This document shows positions 35,652 through 44,481 of a DNA stretch of 64,000 nt, piece by piece. The position numbers were made by a program, and so were the translations under genes. The number at the start of each line of letters is the position of its first letter. Position 1 is the stretch's first letter. Source of the DNA: Mycoplasma sp. CAG:877 (GTDB lineage: Bacteria; Bacillota_I; Bacilli_A; RF39; UBA660); contig HF992499.1 in assembly GCA_000433455.1 (NCBI GenBank), positions 49,944-113,943 on the forward strand. The letters run 5' to 3'. Below the pieces are notes generated by a model. The model searched no databases, had not been told where the DNA came from, and saw only the letters and a program-made list of their open reading frames with translations.

Positions 35652-35746
35652 ATAAAAAAATAATAGATGTAGGTGTGAAGTTTTCGTCGTGCCTACATCT
35701 GTACATGAAAGGACTATACAGATGTATAGTTCTTTTATTTTTTTGA
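35634..35746 (+). promoter_or_regulatory. Ribosome-responsive transcription attenuator of the ABC-F gene
   Basis: Four segments pair in turn. Segment 1 (TCACACCTA, 35636-35644, in the uORF) pairs with 2 (TAGGTGTGA, 35670-35678). Segment 2' (AGATGTAGG, 35665-35673) pairs with 3 (CCTACATCT, 35692-35700). Segment 3' (TACATCTGTA, 35694-35703) pairs perfectly with 4 (TACAGATGTA, 35717-35726). Segment 4 overlaps the terminator stem GGACTATAC (35711-35719)/GTATAGTTC (35724-35732), followed by a T-run. When ribosomes finish the uORF they cover segment 1, 2'-3 forms and the terminator folds. When ribosomes stall early, 1-2 forms, 3'-4 forms and transcription continues. The pairing is seen; the logic is inferred. 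Confidence 0.75.
35711..35746 (+). terminator. Conditional terminator before the ABC-F gene
   Basis: A nine-pair stem with one G-T pair and the loop AGAT is followed by TTTTATTTTTTT. Its formation competes with the antiterminator pairing 35694-35703/35717-35726. Confidence 0.8.
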
Positions 35747-35789
35747 TTATGGTGCGATTTATAAATACTATAATTAAGGATGTGATTAT

Positions 35790-37391
35790 ATGATAGAAAT
35801 AGGAATAAATAAAATAACAAAAGACTTTGGTTTTGGACCAGTCTTAAACGATATAAGTTTTGAAGTAAAAACAAATGAACGTATTGCTTTAATAGGTGAT
35901 AATGGTTCAGGTAAAACAACTCTTTTAAATATAATTTCAGGAATTGAAAAAGAAACATCTGGAACCATCTCTATAAGAAAAAATGCTAAAGTAGGGTACT
36001 TACCTCAATTAATTAAAGAAAAAGATGAAAACATAACTGTAAAAGATGTTTTATATGACGGTATAAAAGATTTAATTGCTCTACGTGATAAATTAGAAGA
36101 GTACGAAGAAAAAATTACTAAATCCGATGAATCTACCATCGAAAAATTAATAATTAGATATTCAAATCTTCAGACTGACTTTATCAATATGTCAGGTTAT
36201 GAAATAGATGCTAAAGTAGAAAAAGTAATTAAGGGTTTTAAAATAAATAAAGAGCTTCTTCCTCGTAATTTTAATAGCCTATCTGGTGGAGAAAAAACAA
36301 TCATTACTTTTGCCTCTATTATTATTTCAGAACCAGATATTCTACTTTTAGACGAACCAACTAATCACTTGGATATTGATACTTTAGAATGGTTAGAGGA
36401 ATACTTAAGAAACTATAAAGGAACAATTCTGATGATTTCTCACGATAGATACTTTCTCGATGAAGTAGCAACTAAAACTATTCTTTTAGAAAATGCTAAG
36501 ATAAATATTTTTCATGGTAATTATACAAAATTTATTCAAGAAAATGATGCTCGTATCGAAAAAGAATTTAAAGATTACAAAGATCAGCAAAAACAAATAA
36601 AAGCCATGGAAGCCTCAATCAAACGCCTAGAGGAGTATGGTAATCTTGCTAAAAACGAAATGTTTTTTAAACGTGCTGAAAGTATTAGAAAACGTCTAAA
36701 TAAATTAGAAAGACTAGATAAACCAGTTGAAAAAGAAAAACTGCCTCTAACATTCTCGTCTAGTCGCTCAGGAAAAGAAGTCTTAAACTTATCTAAGATT
36801 AATATTTCATATCCAGACAAAACAATACTAAAAGATGCCACCTTAAGAATACTTTATCAAGACAAAGTCTGCTTACTAGGACCTAATGGTTCAGGTAAAT
36901 CTACTCTTGTAAAGTATATCTTACAAAATTCTACTCATGGTACTAATGTTAAAATTGGTTATATCCCTCAAGAAATAACTTTTGAAAATGACAACAGTAC
37001 AATAATAGAGGAAGCCAAACACTATTTTATAGGAGAAGAACATCGTTTAAGAGCTGCTCTAAGTAAATTTTACTTTTTCAAAGATAATGTCTATAAAAGA
37101 ATAAAAGATTTATCAGGTGGTGAAAAAGTACGTTTAAAATTATTTTGTCTAATACAATCTAACATTAATTTTCTAATACTAGATGAACCAACTAACCATA
37201 TAGATATAGAAACAAAAGAAATATTAGAAAGTGCTCTAACTGAGTATCAAGGAACTTTATTATTTATATCTCACGATCGTTATTTTATTAATAACCTAGC
37301 TTCAAAAATAATATATATAGAAAATAATAAATTAAAAGAAATACCTGGTAATTATGAAGACTACAAAAGATATAAAAGAAAGGAAAATTAA
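35790..37391 (+). CDS. ABC-F ATPase, ribosome-protection type candidate
   Basis: Two ABC domains in one chain without membrane segments. The first has GDNGSGKT near residue 36, LSGGEKT and LLLDEPTNHLD near residue 188. The second has GPNGSGKS near residue 365, LSGGEKVRLK and LILDEPTNHID. The interdomain linker (DQQKQIKAMEASIKRLEEYG, then FKRAESIRKRLNKLERLD) is the helical hairpin that reaches the ribosomal P site. ABC-F proteins displace antibiotics from, or rescue, stalled ribosomes. The attenuator with a uORF upstream is typical of inducible resistance members and favours that over housekeeping EttA/Uup-like roles. Drug specificity cannot be read. Confidence 0.88.
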   Translation: MIEIGINKITKDFGFGPVLNDISFEVKTNERIALIGDNGSGKTTLLNIISGIEKETSGTISIRKNAKVGYLPQLIKEKDENITVKDVLYDGIKDLIALRDKLEEYEEKITKSDESTIEKLIIRYSNLQTDFINMSGYEIDAKVEKVIKGFKINKELLPRNFNSLSGGEKTIITFASIIISEPDILLLDEPTNHLDIDTLEWLEEYLRNYKGTILMISHDRYFLDEVATKTILLENAKINIFHGNYTKFIQENDARIEKEFKDYKDQQKQIKAMEASIKRLEEYGNLAKNEMFFKRAESIRKRLNKLERLDKPVEKEKLPLTFSSSRSGKEVLNLSKINISYPDKTILKDATLRILYQDKVCLLGPNGSGKSTLVKYILQNSTHGTNVKIGYIPQEITFENDNSTIIEEAKHYFIGEEHRLRAALSKFYFFKDNVYKRIKDLSGGEKVRLKLFCLIQSNINFLILDEPTNHIDIETKEILESALTEYQGTLLFISHDRYFINNLASKIIYIENNKLKEIPGNYEDYKRYKRKEN

Positions 37392-37392
37392 T

Positions 37393-37905
37393 ATGAAAGA
37401 AATAATTTATAATACTGATAATTTAAAAGAAAGTGAAATGACAAGAACTGTTACTAGAGCTAAAGTAATCTTAGTAAATTCAAAAGATGAAATCTTACTA
37501 GCTAATGGTTCAAATACTTATTTTTTAATAGGTGGACATGTTGAAGATAATGAATCTCTAGAAGACTGTCTAATAAGAGAAGTAAAAGAAGAAACAGGAA
37601 TCAACCTACCAAGAGAAGAAAGAATACCTGTACTTAATATTAAATATTTATGTAAAGATTATCCAACATCTGGAGAAAACACTTTATACATTGCTACATA
37701 TTTTTATACTAAGTGTGATTTAAAACCAGACTTAAGTTCCATAAATTTAACTGAAGATGAAAAAAAGGGTGGCTTCCATCTAGAATATATTCCTAAAAAA
37801 GATATCATCAAAACTCTAGAAGATTGCCTACCAGTATGTACTAATGAAAAGATTGTTATTGACACTCTAGAAGCTATTAAAGAATACTTAAAAATGACTG
37901 CATAG
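37393..37905 (+). CDS. NUDIX hydrolase
   Basis: A canonical NUDIX box, GHVEDNESLEDCLIREVKEE followed by TG, lies near residues 50-71, so all metal-binding Glu residues are present. The N-terminal KVILVNSKDEILLANG and C-terminal LEYIPKKDIIKTLEDCL complete the fold. The substrate is unknown. The ATG at 37393 lies behind AGAAAGGAAAAT immediately after the ABC-F stop, so the two genes form one unit and share the attenuator. Confidence 0.85.
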   Translation: MKEIIYNTDNLKESEMTRTVTRAKVILVNSKDEILLANGSNTYFLIGGHVEDNESLEDCLIREVKEETGINLPREERIPVLNIKYLCKDYPTSGENTLYIATYFYTKCDLKPDLSSINLTEDEKKGGFHLEYIPKKDIIKTLEDCLPVCTNEKIVIDTLEAIKEYLKMTA

Positions 37906-37954
37906 CTTGTAAAATATAAAAGACTTAAGTATAATTTATACAAGGAATGATTAT

Positions 37955-38155
37955 ATGAAAACAAAAATAATACTTCAATTACTATCTATTATTTCTATGG
38001 TAATAGGCTTATTCTTCTTTTATACTTATCAAAGGTTAGAAAAGAAAGAACAATTATCAAACCAAAAAAGGATATATCAAAAGAAAGAAACAATCTGCTT
38101 TTACTTAGGCATAATACTTGAAGTAATTGGTCTAACATTACTAATGTTTATTTAA
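37955..38155 (+). CDS. Small membrane protein, two segments, 66 residues
   Basis: Two hydrophobic helices (IILQLLSIISMVIGLFFFY and ICFYLGIILEVIGLTLLMFI) flank a basic loop (QRLEKKEQLSNQKRIYQKKE). No family is recognised. It has a fair ribosome site (AAGGAATGAT), a -10-like TATAAT upstream near 37930 and a terminator downstream, so it is probably a real gene. Confidence 0.6.
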   Translation: MKTKIILQLLSIISMVIGLFFFYTYQRLEKKEQLSNQKRIYQKKETICFYLGIILEVIGLTLLMFI

Positions 38156-38181
38156 AGAGTATTTGTAAAGATACTCTTTTC
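38154..38181 (+). terminator. Terminator after the small membrane protein
   Basis: AAAGAGTAT (38154-38162) pairs with ATACTCTTT (38171-38179) across an eight-base loop. Confidence 0.8.
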
Positions 38182-38248
38182 TCATGAATTTAAAAAACTA
38201 ATTATATTAACTTTAAAAAAAATATGATAAACTAATTATGGTGATACT

Positions 38249-39769
38249 ATGGATGAGACAATAGGACAAAAAGGTGGTCACAATGATCAAAAAAGAAGCC
38301 TGATTATTACTAAAAAACAATTAGCAAAATTAAAAGCTTATCAAGAAGAACAAGAACTAAAAGAATTAGAGGATAAAGTAAAACGCCAGCAACTAGTAAC
38401 CTTTATAAAAATAGCTCCGATAATAATAACTGGTACCGTTTTAAAAACTTTATCTGGAACAGAACAAAAAGAAGCAACAAGTCCTCTAATACTACCAACT
38501 TCATCAGAAGAAAACTATAAAAAACAATCATTTCTTACTCAGGGTAAAGATGGCAATATAATAGAAGTAGAAATAAAGACTAGTGAACATACTAAAGAAA
38601 GAGTAAATATAAATTCTACTAACTTAGAAAATCTACTTACTAATCACAAGCCTAAGAAAAGAAAAACAACACCTGTAGAAGTCATAGAAATAGATCAAAC
38701 AAAAATTCCTATTAAAGAAACTACCAAAGAAGATACTTTTGATCTTGATAAGTTAAAAAATAAAGAAATAGTAAGTCAATATGAAGAAAAACTAAAAGAA
38801 GCAAGAAGTAGTCTAAAAGATTTAATATATGAATATAACATTATAGAGAAAGCTTATCAAAATACCAAGAACACAAAAGAACTAGAAGAACTTCTAGATA
38901 GATTAAATTCACTTATCAAAAAGATTAATGAATTAAAAGATAAATTATCTCTAGATACTTCTGACAAATATGACTTTAACTATATCAAAGAACTAGCAAG
39001 TCTCTATATTGATTCTTTTAATAATAAAGAAATAGTTAATGAAATAAAAGATTCAAAACTATATATTTCTATTTCAGATAAAGTATCTGAATTAAAAAAA
39101 GAAGAAGAACTATTAACTCTACGCTTAGAAGAAAAAAAGAATAATCTTCAAATTGGAGAGAGTGAAATCGATGATTTTAAAGATAGATATGATAATTATA
39201 AAGACTTTAATGATAAGTTAGAAAAATTTAGAAAAGCTCAAGATATAATTGCTAGACAAACTCTAGAAAATGTCAGAAACTGTGTAACAATTCAAGAAAG
39301 AGTAGCCGTAACTACCAGAGTTTTAAATAGACAAGCAAGAAATCTAAGAAGAACACTAAGAAGAAGAGTTCTAATGCCCGGTCCAAGAGGAGCTAGAAGA
39401 ATGACTGCTATAACAGGTGCTTATCTTAGGACAATGCAAAACATATTAAGACCACAGCAAGTAGTAGAACATTATCAAAATGTAGAAATAACTGATTATT
39501 CTAAAGACATTGAATATAGTATTAATGAAATAGATAAGAACCTAGCTTCTTTAAAAACAACATCCATAGAATTAAAAGATACTATTAAAATGATTGAAAC
39601 TGATTATAAAGATTTTCTAGATACTAAAGAAGTAAAAGAACTATTAGCTAACCTAGAAGAAGTATATGATTCACTAAAGGAAAAGGAAGAAGATTTAATC
39701 AGAATAAAAGAAGAACAAGAGAAAAACTTATCTCTTCAAAAGGCTGCTTATGTAAAAAGAAGAGAATAA
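38249..39769 (+). CDS. Hypothetical coiled-coil protein with one central membrane-like segment, 506 residues
   Basis: I recognise no family. The order is a charged N-terminus with a helix (KKQLAKLKAYQEEQELKEL), a short hydrophobic stretch (LVTFIKIAPIIITGTVLKTL, residues 49-68) and a linker. Long coiled-coils follow at residues ~170-340. A striking Arg-rich part (VLNRQARNLRRTLRRRVLMP, then GPRGARRM, residues ~355-390) and a final coiled-coil complete it. It could be a structural or membrane-tethered nucleic-acid-binding protein. It lies just before mraY but appears separately expressed. Confidence 0.7.
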   Translation: MDETIGQKGGHNDQKRSLIITKKQLAKLKAYQEEQELKELEDKVKRQQLVTFIKIAPIIITGTVLKTLSGTEQKEATSPLILPTSSEENYKKQSFLTQGKDGNIIEVEIKTSEHTKERVNINSTNLENLLTNHKPKKRKTTPVEVIEIDQTKIPIKETTKEDTFDLDKLKNKEIVSQYEEKLKEARSSLKDLIYEYNIIEKAYQNTKNTKELEELLDRLNSLIKKINELKDKLSLDTSDKYDFNYIKELASLYIDSFNNKEIVNEIKDSKLYISISDKVSELKKEEELLTLRLEEKKNNLQIGESEIDDFKDRYDNYKDFNDKLEKFRKAQDIIARQTLENVRNCVTIQERVAVTTRVLNRQARNLRRTLRRRVLMPGPRGARRMTAITGAYLRTMQNILRPQQVVEHYQNVEITDYSKDIEYSINEIDKNLASLKTTSIELKDTIKMIETDYKDFLDTKEVKELLANLEEVYDSLKEKEEDLIRIKEEQEKNLSLQKAAYVKRRE

Positions 39770-39864
39770 ATAATTAACTGTAAAATTTTGTATAAAATTG
39801 TCTATTTATTCATAATGACAAGTTGATTATGATATAATATTGCAAGAGAAATGGAGTGACAAAG

Positions 39865-40845
39865 ATGTTACTATTAACAAAAGCTATAGTTGCTATCATG
39901 ATGGGCTTTTTAATGTCTGCTGGACTAGGTCTAATTTTAGTACCATGTCTAAAAAAACTTAGAGTCGGTCAAAAAATAAGTATATTTGTAGGAGAAACAC
40001 ATCGAAAAAAAGAAGGTACTCCTACTATGGGAGGTCTAATATTTATACTCCCAACTATAATTGCGACAATTGCCCTAGTATTGATGGGAAAAGTACCTTA
40101 CACATCTAATTTAGGAATCGTCTTACTAGTATTTTTAGGATATGCTTGTATCGGTTTCCTAGATGATTTTTTATCGATTAGAAAAGGTAATAATGAAGGT
40201 CTAACTACTTATCAAAAACTATTTATGCAAGTCTTAATCGCAATAGGCTTTTTCTATATTTATATGCGTTCTGGTGGACAAACTTCCTGGGTAGTAGGAA
40301 CACTCCATATTGATATAGAAATGGGCTGGTTATATGGCTTATTTATATTATTTGTCTTAGTAGGAGCATCAAATGCTGTAAATATAACAGATGGTCTAGA
40401 TGGTCTAGCTGGTGGCTTATCAGCAATAGCTTTTATAGCCTTCAGTTTAATATCATTAATGGTAGGCTTTGAAGATATAGGAATGTTTAGTTTAATACTT
40501 GTTGGTAGTATTGTTGGTTTCTTAATATACAATACTTATCCTGCTAAAATATTTATGGGAGATACAGGTTCCCTTGCCCTAGGTGGAGTAATGGGTGCAA
40601 TCGCAATCCTAACTCATAGAGAATTAACTCTTTTAGTAGTTGCGAGTGTCTTTGTAATAGAAACATTATCTGTAATTATTCAAACAATTTCTTATCAATT
40701 ATTTCATAAGAAAATATTCTTAATGACACCTCTTCATCATCATTTTGAAAAACTAGGATGGAAAGAAACTGATATCGTAAAATTGTTCTGGGTATGTGGC
40801 TTAATATTATCAATGGCTGGAATTATATTCGGAGTATGGCTATAA
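39865..40845 (+). CDS. mraY: Phospho-MurNAc-pentapeptide transferase MraY
   Basis: MraY makes lipid I from UDP-MurNAc-pentapeptide and undecaprenyl phosphate at the inner face of the membrane. Signatures: KKEGTPTMGG near residue 46, FLDDFLSIRKG (catalytic Asp pair), NITDGLDGLAGG near residue 175, IFMGDTGSLALGG and TPLHHHFEKLGW with the histidine motif. About ten membrane segments and 326 residues are normal. The ATG at 39865 follows GGAG with good spacing; the GTG at 39856 is too close. The next gene is ftsW, a usual neighbour. Confidence 0.96.
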   Translation: MLLLTKAIVAIMMGFLMSAGLGLILVPCLKKLRVGQKISIFVGETHRKKEGTPTMGGLIFILPTIIATIALVLMGKVPYTSNLGIVLLVFLGYACIGFLDDFLSIRKGNNEGLTTYQKLFMQVLIAIGFFYIYMRSGGQTSWVVGTLHIDIEMGWLYGLFILFVLVGASNAVNITDGLDGLAGGLSAIAFIAFSLISLMVGFEDIGMFSLILVGSIVGFLIYNTYPAKIFMGDTGSLALGGVMGAIAILTHRELTLLVVASVFVIETLSVIIQTISYQLFHKKIFLMTPLHHHFEKLGWKETDIVKLFWVCGLILSMAGIIFGVWL

Positions 40846-40868
40846 AGTCCAAATAGGACTTTTTTTTA
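40844..40868 (+). terminator. Hairpin with T-run between mraY and ftsW
   Basis: AAAGTCC (40844-40850) pairs with GGACTTT (40856-40862) around AAATA, then T. It overlaps the mraY stop and would attenuate read-through into ftsW. Confidence 0.75.
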
Positions 40869-40901
40869 TGCAAAAAACATATACTTTACAAGGTGATAAG
40901 T

Positions 40902-41918
40902 ATGCAAAAGAAAATAGATAAAATTCTCTTCTTCACCAGTATTATTTTATCTTTATTTGGTATTGTAATGATTTATTCTGCCTCTAGTATTTGGGCTGAG
41001 TATAAATTTAATGATGCTTTTCATTATTTAAAGTATCAAACAATATTTTTTATAGTTGGTATAATTATCATGTTAATTATTTCTAAAATAGATTATAAAA
41101 ATTACTATGAAAAAGCTAATCTTATTTTATCTATTTGTCTTATTCTATTAGTACTAGTTATAATACCTGGTATTGGTAGTATTAGAAATGGTTCTAGATC
41201 CTGGTTTGGAATAGGCCCATTTGGTATTCAACCTAGTGAAGCAGCTAAACTTGGTTTAATTATTTTTACAAGTAAATACTTATCTAAAAGCAATAAGTTT
41301 TTAAAAAGCTATAAACAAGGAGTTTTTCCTATTCTTGGTATAACTCTTCTTATCTTTTTTCTTATAATGCTTCAACCAGATCTTGGTACTGGTGTGATTT
41401 TAGTTATGTCAATTATCTCTTTATTATTTATTGCTGGTGTAAATATGAAGTTCTTTCTAGGTATTGGAATCCTTGGCATAATTGGTATTACTATTTTAAT
41501 AATAATTGCCCCATATCGTATGGATAGAATAACGTCTTTTATAAATCCTTGGAATGATGCCTTAGGTACTGGCTTTCAAATAATTCAAAGTCTCTATGCC
41601 ATTGGTCCAGGAGGACTACTTGGTACTGGCTTTCTAAACTCCGTTCAAAAACATTTCTATCTTCCAGAACCTCAAACTGATTTTATTTTTTCTATCATAG
41701 CTGAAGAGTTCGGAGTAGCAGGAGCTTTTATTGTAACAGGTTTATTTTCTCTAATTCTTTTGCGAGGTATAAAAATAGCCTTAAATTCTAAAGATCTATT
41801 TTCTAAATACTTATCATTTGGCATGATCTTTCAAATTATCTTTCAAACTCTCATGAACCTAATGGTTGTAATTGGCATGATCCCAGTAACAGGGGTTGTA
41901 CTTCGTGGTACCATATAA
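40902..41918 (+). pseudogene. ftsW: FtsW/SpoVE glycosyltransferase, 5' part interrupted by a mobile element
   Basis: This SEDS-family enzyme polymerises lipid II during septation or, for SpoVE, spore cortex synthesis. The 5' part encodes MIYSASSIWA, the conserved PFGIQPSEAAKLG, LLQPDLGTG, and the DRITSFINPWNDALGTGFQI loop. It runs to GMIPVTG, after which the element supplies the foreign tail VVLRGTI and a stop. The missing end ([11 protein letters not shown] and the last helix) is at 46164-46260. The GG at 41892-41893 joined to T46164 gives one continuous 362-codon frame. The ATG at 40902 lies behind AGGTGAT and is preferred to the GTG at 40893. In this form the last helix is absent, so activity is unlikely. 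Confidence 0.93.
41892..41895 (+). other. attL core (GGGG) of the ftsW element
   Basis: GG at 41892-41893 is the only register that restores the ftsW frame when joined to the matching GG at 46162-46163. A two-base identical core is what large serine recombinases leave at their junctions. Confidence 0.75.
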
Positions 41919-42205
41919 CTACAGACACTTTTTAGCCCTTATAATAAGAGAAAAAAATGAATTTGCTAATTTTTTATTATTTAGAAAAAAATTAAAAATA
42001 TATGAAAAAAGAAAAAAATTCAAAAGAATTGCAACTTTTTTTGAGGGTTGTCTGCTCATTACAACATTCAAAATAGAATTTTAGAGTTCTATGCTATTTA
42101 GATGTAAAAAATATGTAATTATTATAATTTATAAAACGTGAATATTCATTTAATTAAATATTAAGATTTAATAATTGTGATATAATATTTTTTGGATGTG
42201 ATAAA

Positions 42206-43267
42206 ATGTTTAATACAAAGAGAATAATTTTTATTGTGATATTTATAGTATCTATAATTTCTTTGATTTTTGTTTATAATGATGATTTCTTATATTCTAA
42301 GCAAATTATTAAAATAACAAAAATTGATACAATTAGCAAAGAAGCATCTCAAAATTCATTAGGGTTAGAAGAAAAATACTATACGAGAAAGATAACTGGA
42401 ATAATAACCAATGGTAAGCAAAAAGGAAAGAAAAAAAGTGTATTATATGATGAATCTTATTCATCTGTTGTTACAGACAAGTATAAAGTTAATGACAAAA
42501 TAATATTAGATTCGAGTGGTATTGAATTAAAAAGAGATTTCTATCTAACTTTAATGATTGTTGTTTTTTTAAATTTACTTTATATAGTTGGTTCTTATAA
42601 AGGACTTTTATCTGTATTAAGTGTTATTTTGAATTTAGTGATTTTTTATATTGGTTTATTCTTATATTTTAAAGGTATTAATTTATTATTTTTATGTGTA
42701 ATAGAAATGATTATTTTTTCTATTATTTCTTTGATATTAGCCAGTGGTTTTAACAAGAAAACATTATCGGCAATCATTTCTGTAATTATATCAACATTAG
42801 TAATGCTCATAATAATTGTGATTATTGTAAATTTCACAGGATATAAGGGGATAAACTTTAATGAATTATCATTTCTAACTGTTCCTATTGAAGATATTAT
42901 ATTGCCAGAACTATTAATCGGATCTACAGGTGCAATCATGGATGTGGCTATTACAATTTCATCTTCTATATCGGAACTTATTCAAAAAGACAATAATATA
43001 TCTGTTAAAAATCTGAAAAAATCTGCTAGAGAAATAGGAAAAGATATAATGAGTACGATGAGTAATGTTTTATTTTTTACTTATTTATGTTCAGGACTTC
43101 CAATTTTTGTGTTAGCGTTACGCAATGGATTTTCAATGTATAATTATATTTCAACTAATTTTACATTAGAATTAACTAGATTCTTAATTGGTAGTATTGG
43201 TATTGTTTTAACTATTCCAGTATCAGCACATACATCAATTAAATTGATGAAAAGAGGTGCAAAATGA
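42206..43267 (+). CDS. YibE/F-family membrane protein (first of a pair)
   Basis: One N-terminal membrane segment (RIIFIVIFIVSIISLIFVY), an outside domain of ~80 residues (KITGIITNGKQKGKKKSVLY, then DKYKVNDKIIL), then about seven membrane helices. It contains the YibE/F signature region LPELLIGSTGAIMDVAITIS near residues 235-254 and a following cytoplasmic helix. The family's function is unsettled; members are multi-pass proteins sometimes found with export systems. It overlaps the next gene by four bases (ATGA), so the pair is co-translated. Confidence 0.85.
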   Translation: MFNTKRIIFIVIFIVSIISLIFVYNDDFLYSKQIIKITKIDTISKEASQNSLGLEEKYYTRKITGIITNGKQKGKKKSVLYDESYSSVVTDKYKVNDKIILDSSGIELKRDFYLTLMIVVFLNLLYIVGSYKGLLSVLSVILNLVIFYIGLFLYFKGINLLFLCVIEMIIFSIISLILASGFNKKTLSAIISVIISTLVMLIIIVIIVNFTGYKGINFNELSFLTVPIEDIILPELLIGSTGAIMDVAITISSSISELIQKDNNISVKNLKKSAREIGKDIMSTMSNVLFFTYLCSGLPIFVLALRNGFSMYNYISTNFTLELTRFLIGSIGIVLTIPVSAHTSIKLMKRGAK

Positions 43268-44022
43268 ATATAATATTAATTATTTTATTATTTTTATTAA
43301 TGATTTATATCGATATAAAGAGAGGAATAAAATTATTTTTATCCATATTATTTAATTTTATTATTTTAATGATTATTTTTTACTTAATTGCTGTTGGATT
43401 AAACCCTATAATTTGTTCTTTAATAGGCTGTTTTATAATAAGTTATATAATACTATATTATGTAAACGAAAGAAACGTAAAAACAGAATCTAGTTTAAAA
43501 TCAGTTATTATCGTTCTAATTATATTATCTTTTCTCATATTTTTTGTAACGAAAATATCAAGAATTGCTGGTTTTGGATATGAATCGTATGAAGAGATAA
43601 ATATGTTTTCTTATGATGTAAAAATAGATTTTACTAACATTGCAATTTCTATGATATTAATTAGTTTAATTGGAGCAACGGTTGATTCTTCCATAGCAAT
43701 TTCATCTGCCTTATATGAAGTGTATGATAATAATAAAAATTTATCAAAAAAAGATTTATTTTTATCAGGAATGAATATAGGGAAAGATATATTATGTACG
43801 ACAAATAACACCTTAATGTTTGCTTTTTTAGGTGAATTTATGACATTATTGATTTGGTTTTATAAAGGAAATTATTCGTTTTTAGAAATTGTAAATGCAA
43901 AGACTTTTGTTTCAGAAATGATTAAAATATTATTTAGTGCAGTAGGCTGTATTATAGTTATACCTATAACTGCATATATTACAACGGAAACACTAAAAAA
44001 AGATGGCAAAACTAATTTCTAA
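43264..44022 (+). CDS. YibE/F-family membrane protein (second of a pair)
   Basis: About seven membrane helices. The region ISLIGATVDSSIAISSALYEV (near residues 137-157; shown in part as IGATVDSSIAISSALYE) is the counterpart of the first protein's IGSTGAIMDVAITIS. This makes the two genes paralogous halves likely to form a heteromeric membrane complex. It lacks the outside domain of the first. The stop is followed at once by the permease remnant, which begins within the last codons. Confidence 0.85.
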   Translation: MNIILIILLFLLMIYIDIKRGIKLFLSILFNFIILMIIFYLIAVGLNPIICSLIGCFIISYIILYYVNERNVKTESSLKSVIIVLIILSFLIFFVTKISRIAGFGYESYEEINMFSYDVKIDFTNIAISMILISLIGATVDSSIAISSALYEVYDNNKNLSKKDLFLSGMNIGKDILCTTNNTLMFAFLGEFMTLLIWFYKGNYSFLEIVNAKTFVSEMIKILFSAVGCIIVIPITAYITTETLKKDGKTNF

Positions 44023-44194
44023 AAACATAGTTTTAGGATCATTTATGGGAATATTTCTAGGATTCTTTTTACCAGCGTGTGATTGTGCTGTTGGCTCTGT
44101 CTCTAAAATGAATATCTAGAAAAAAGCATCTCTTAACGTAGAAATTTCTTTTATCCTTGCTTCTCCAATAATAAATCTTGCTGTTTATTTTTAA
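44003..44194 (+). pseudogene. Remnant of a COG0701-type (YraQ/ArsP-like) permease
   Basis: The frame reads VLGSFMGIFLGFFLPACDCA, an in-frame stop after VSKMNI, then KKASLNVEISFILASPIINL. The LPxCxCxxxPV and LNxxISFxLASPxIN signatures of these permeases are recognisable, but the stop codon at 44117-44119 and the early end show it is broken and truncated. It was probably once functional cargo beside the YibE/F pair. Confidence 0.65.
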
Positions 44195-44265
44195 ATAAAA
44201 TGTCTAATTTTGTTTTTAATTCATTAAATAAATAAGATTGACATAATTTTATACTAGGTGATGAT

Positions 44266-44421
44266 ATGGAGAAAATTTATAATAATAAAAAAGTTAAATT
44301 TTCATTTTTTTTTGATAAAAATGGTAAATCTTTAAAAGATATTTTAGAAAAATGTTATCGTGAAGAAATTAGAAATGAACAAATACTTACTGGAGGTGCT
44401 AATAGTGATTTTCCAAAATAG
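44266..44421 (+). CDS. Small protein upstream of the recombinase, 51 residues
   Basis: The frame reads MEKIYNNKKVKFSFFFDKNG, continuing KSLKDILEKCYREEIRNEQ. The ribosome site AGGTGATGAT precedes it. A short strand (KFSFFFDKNGKS) plus a helix is a pattern seen in small genes beside large serine recombinases in Bacillota transposons (TnpW-like), but this assignment is tentative. It could be a recombination directionality factor for excision, though size and position are the only hints. Confidence 0.5.
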   Translation: MEKIYNNKKVKFSFFFDKNGKSLKDILEKCYREEIRNEQILTGGANSDFPK

Positions 44422-44481
44422 AAAAAAGATTCTATTATTACAGAAAAGAGACTTAAAATTTATTAAAGGGTGGCAAATTAG

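Noticed and set aside
35641..35968. Minus-strand frames across the ABC-F leader
   Set aside because: They arise from the inverted repeats of the attenuator and the antisense of the ABC-F start.
41896..42084. A 62-codon frame at the left end of the ftsW element
   Set aside because: Low-complexity Lys/Phe-rich translation, no ribosome site, and it starts in the ftsW junction; read as non-coding.
44236..44253. TTGACA...TATACT as a promoter before the small element gene
   Set aside because: The spacer is only about six bases, far too short for a sigma-A promoter.
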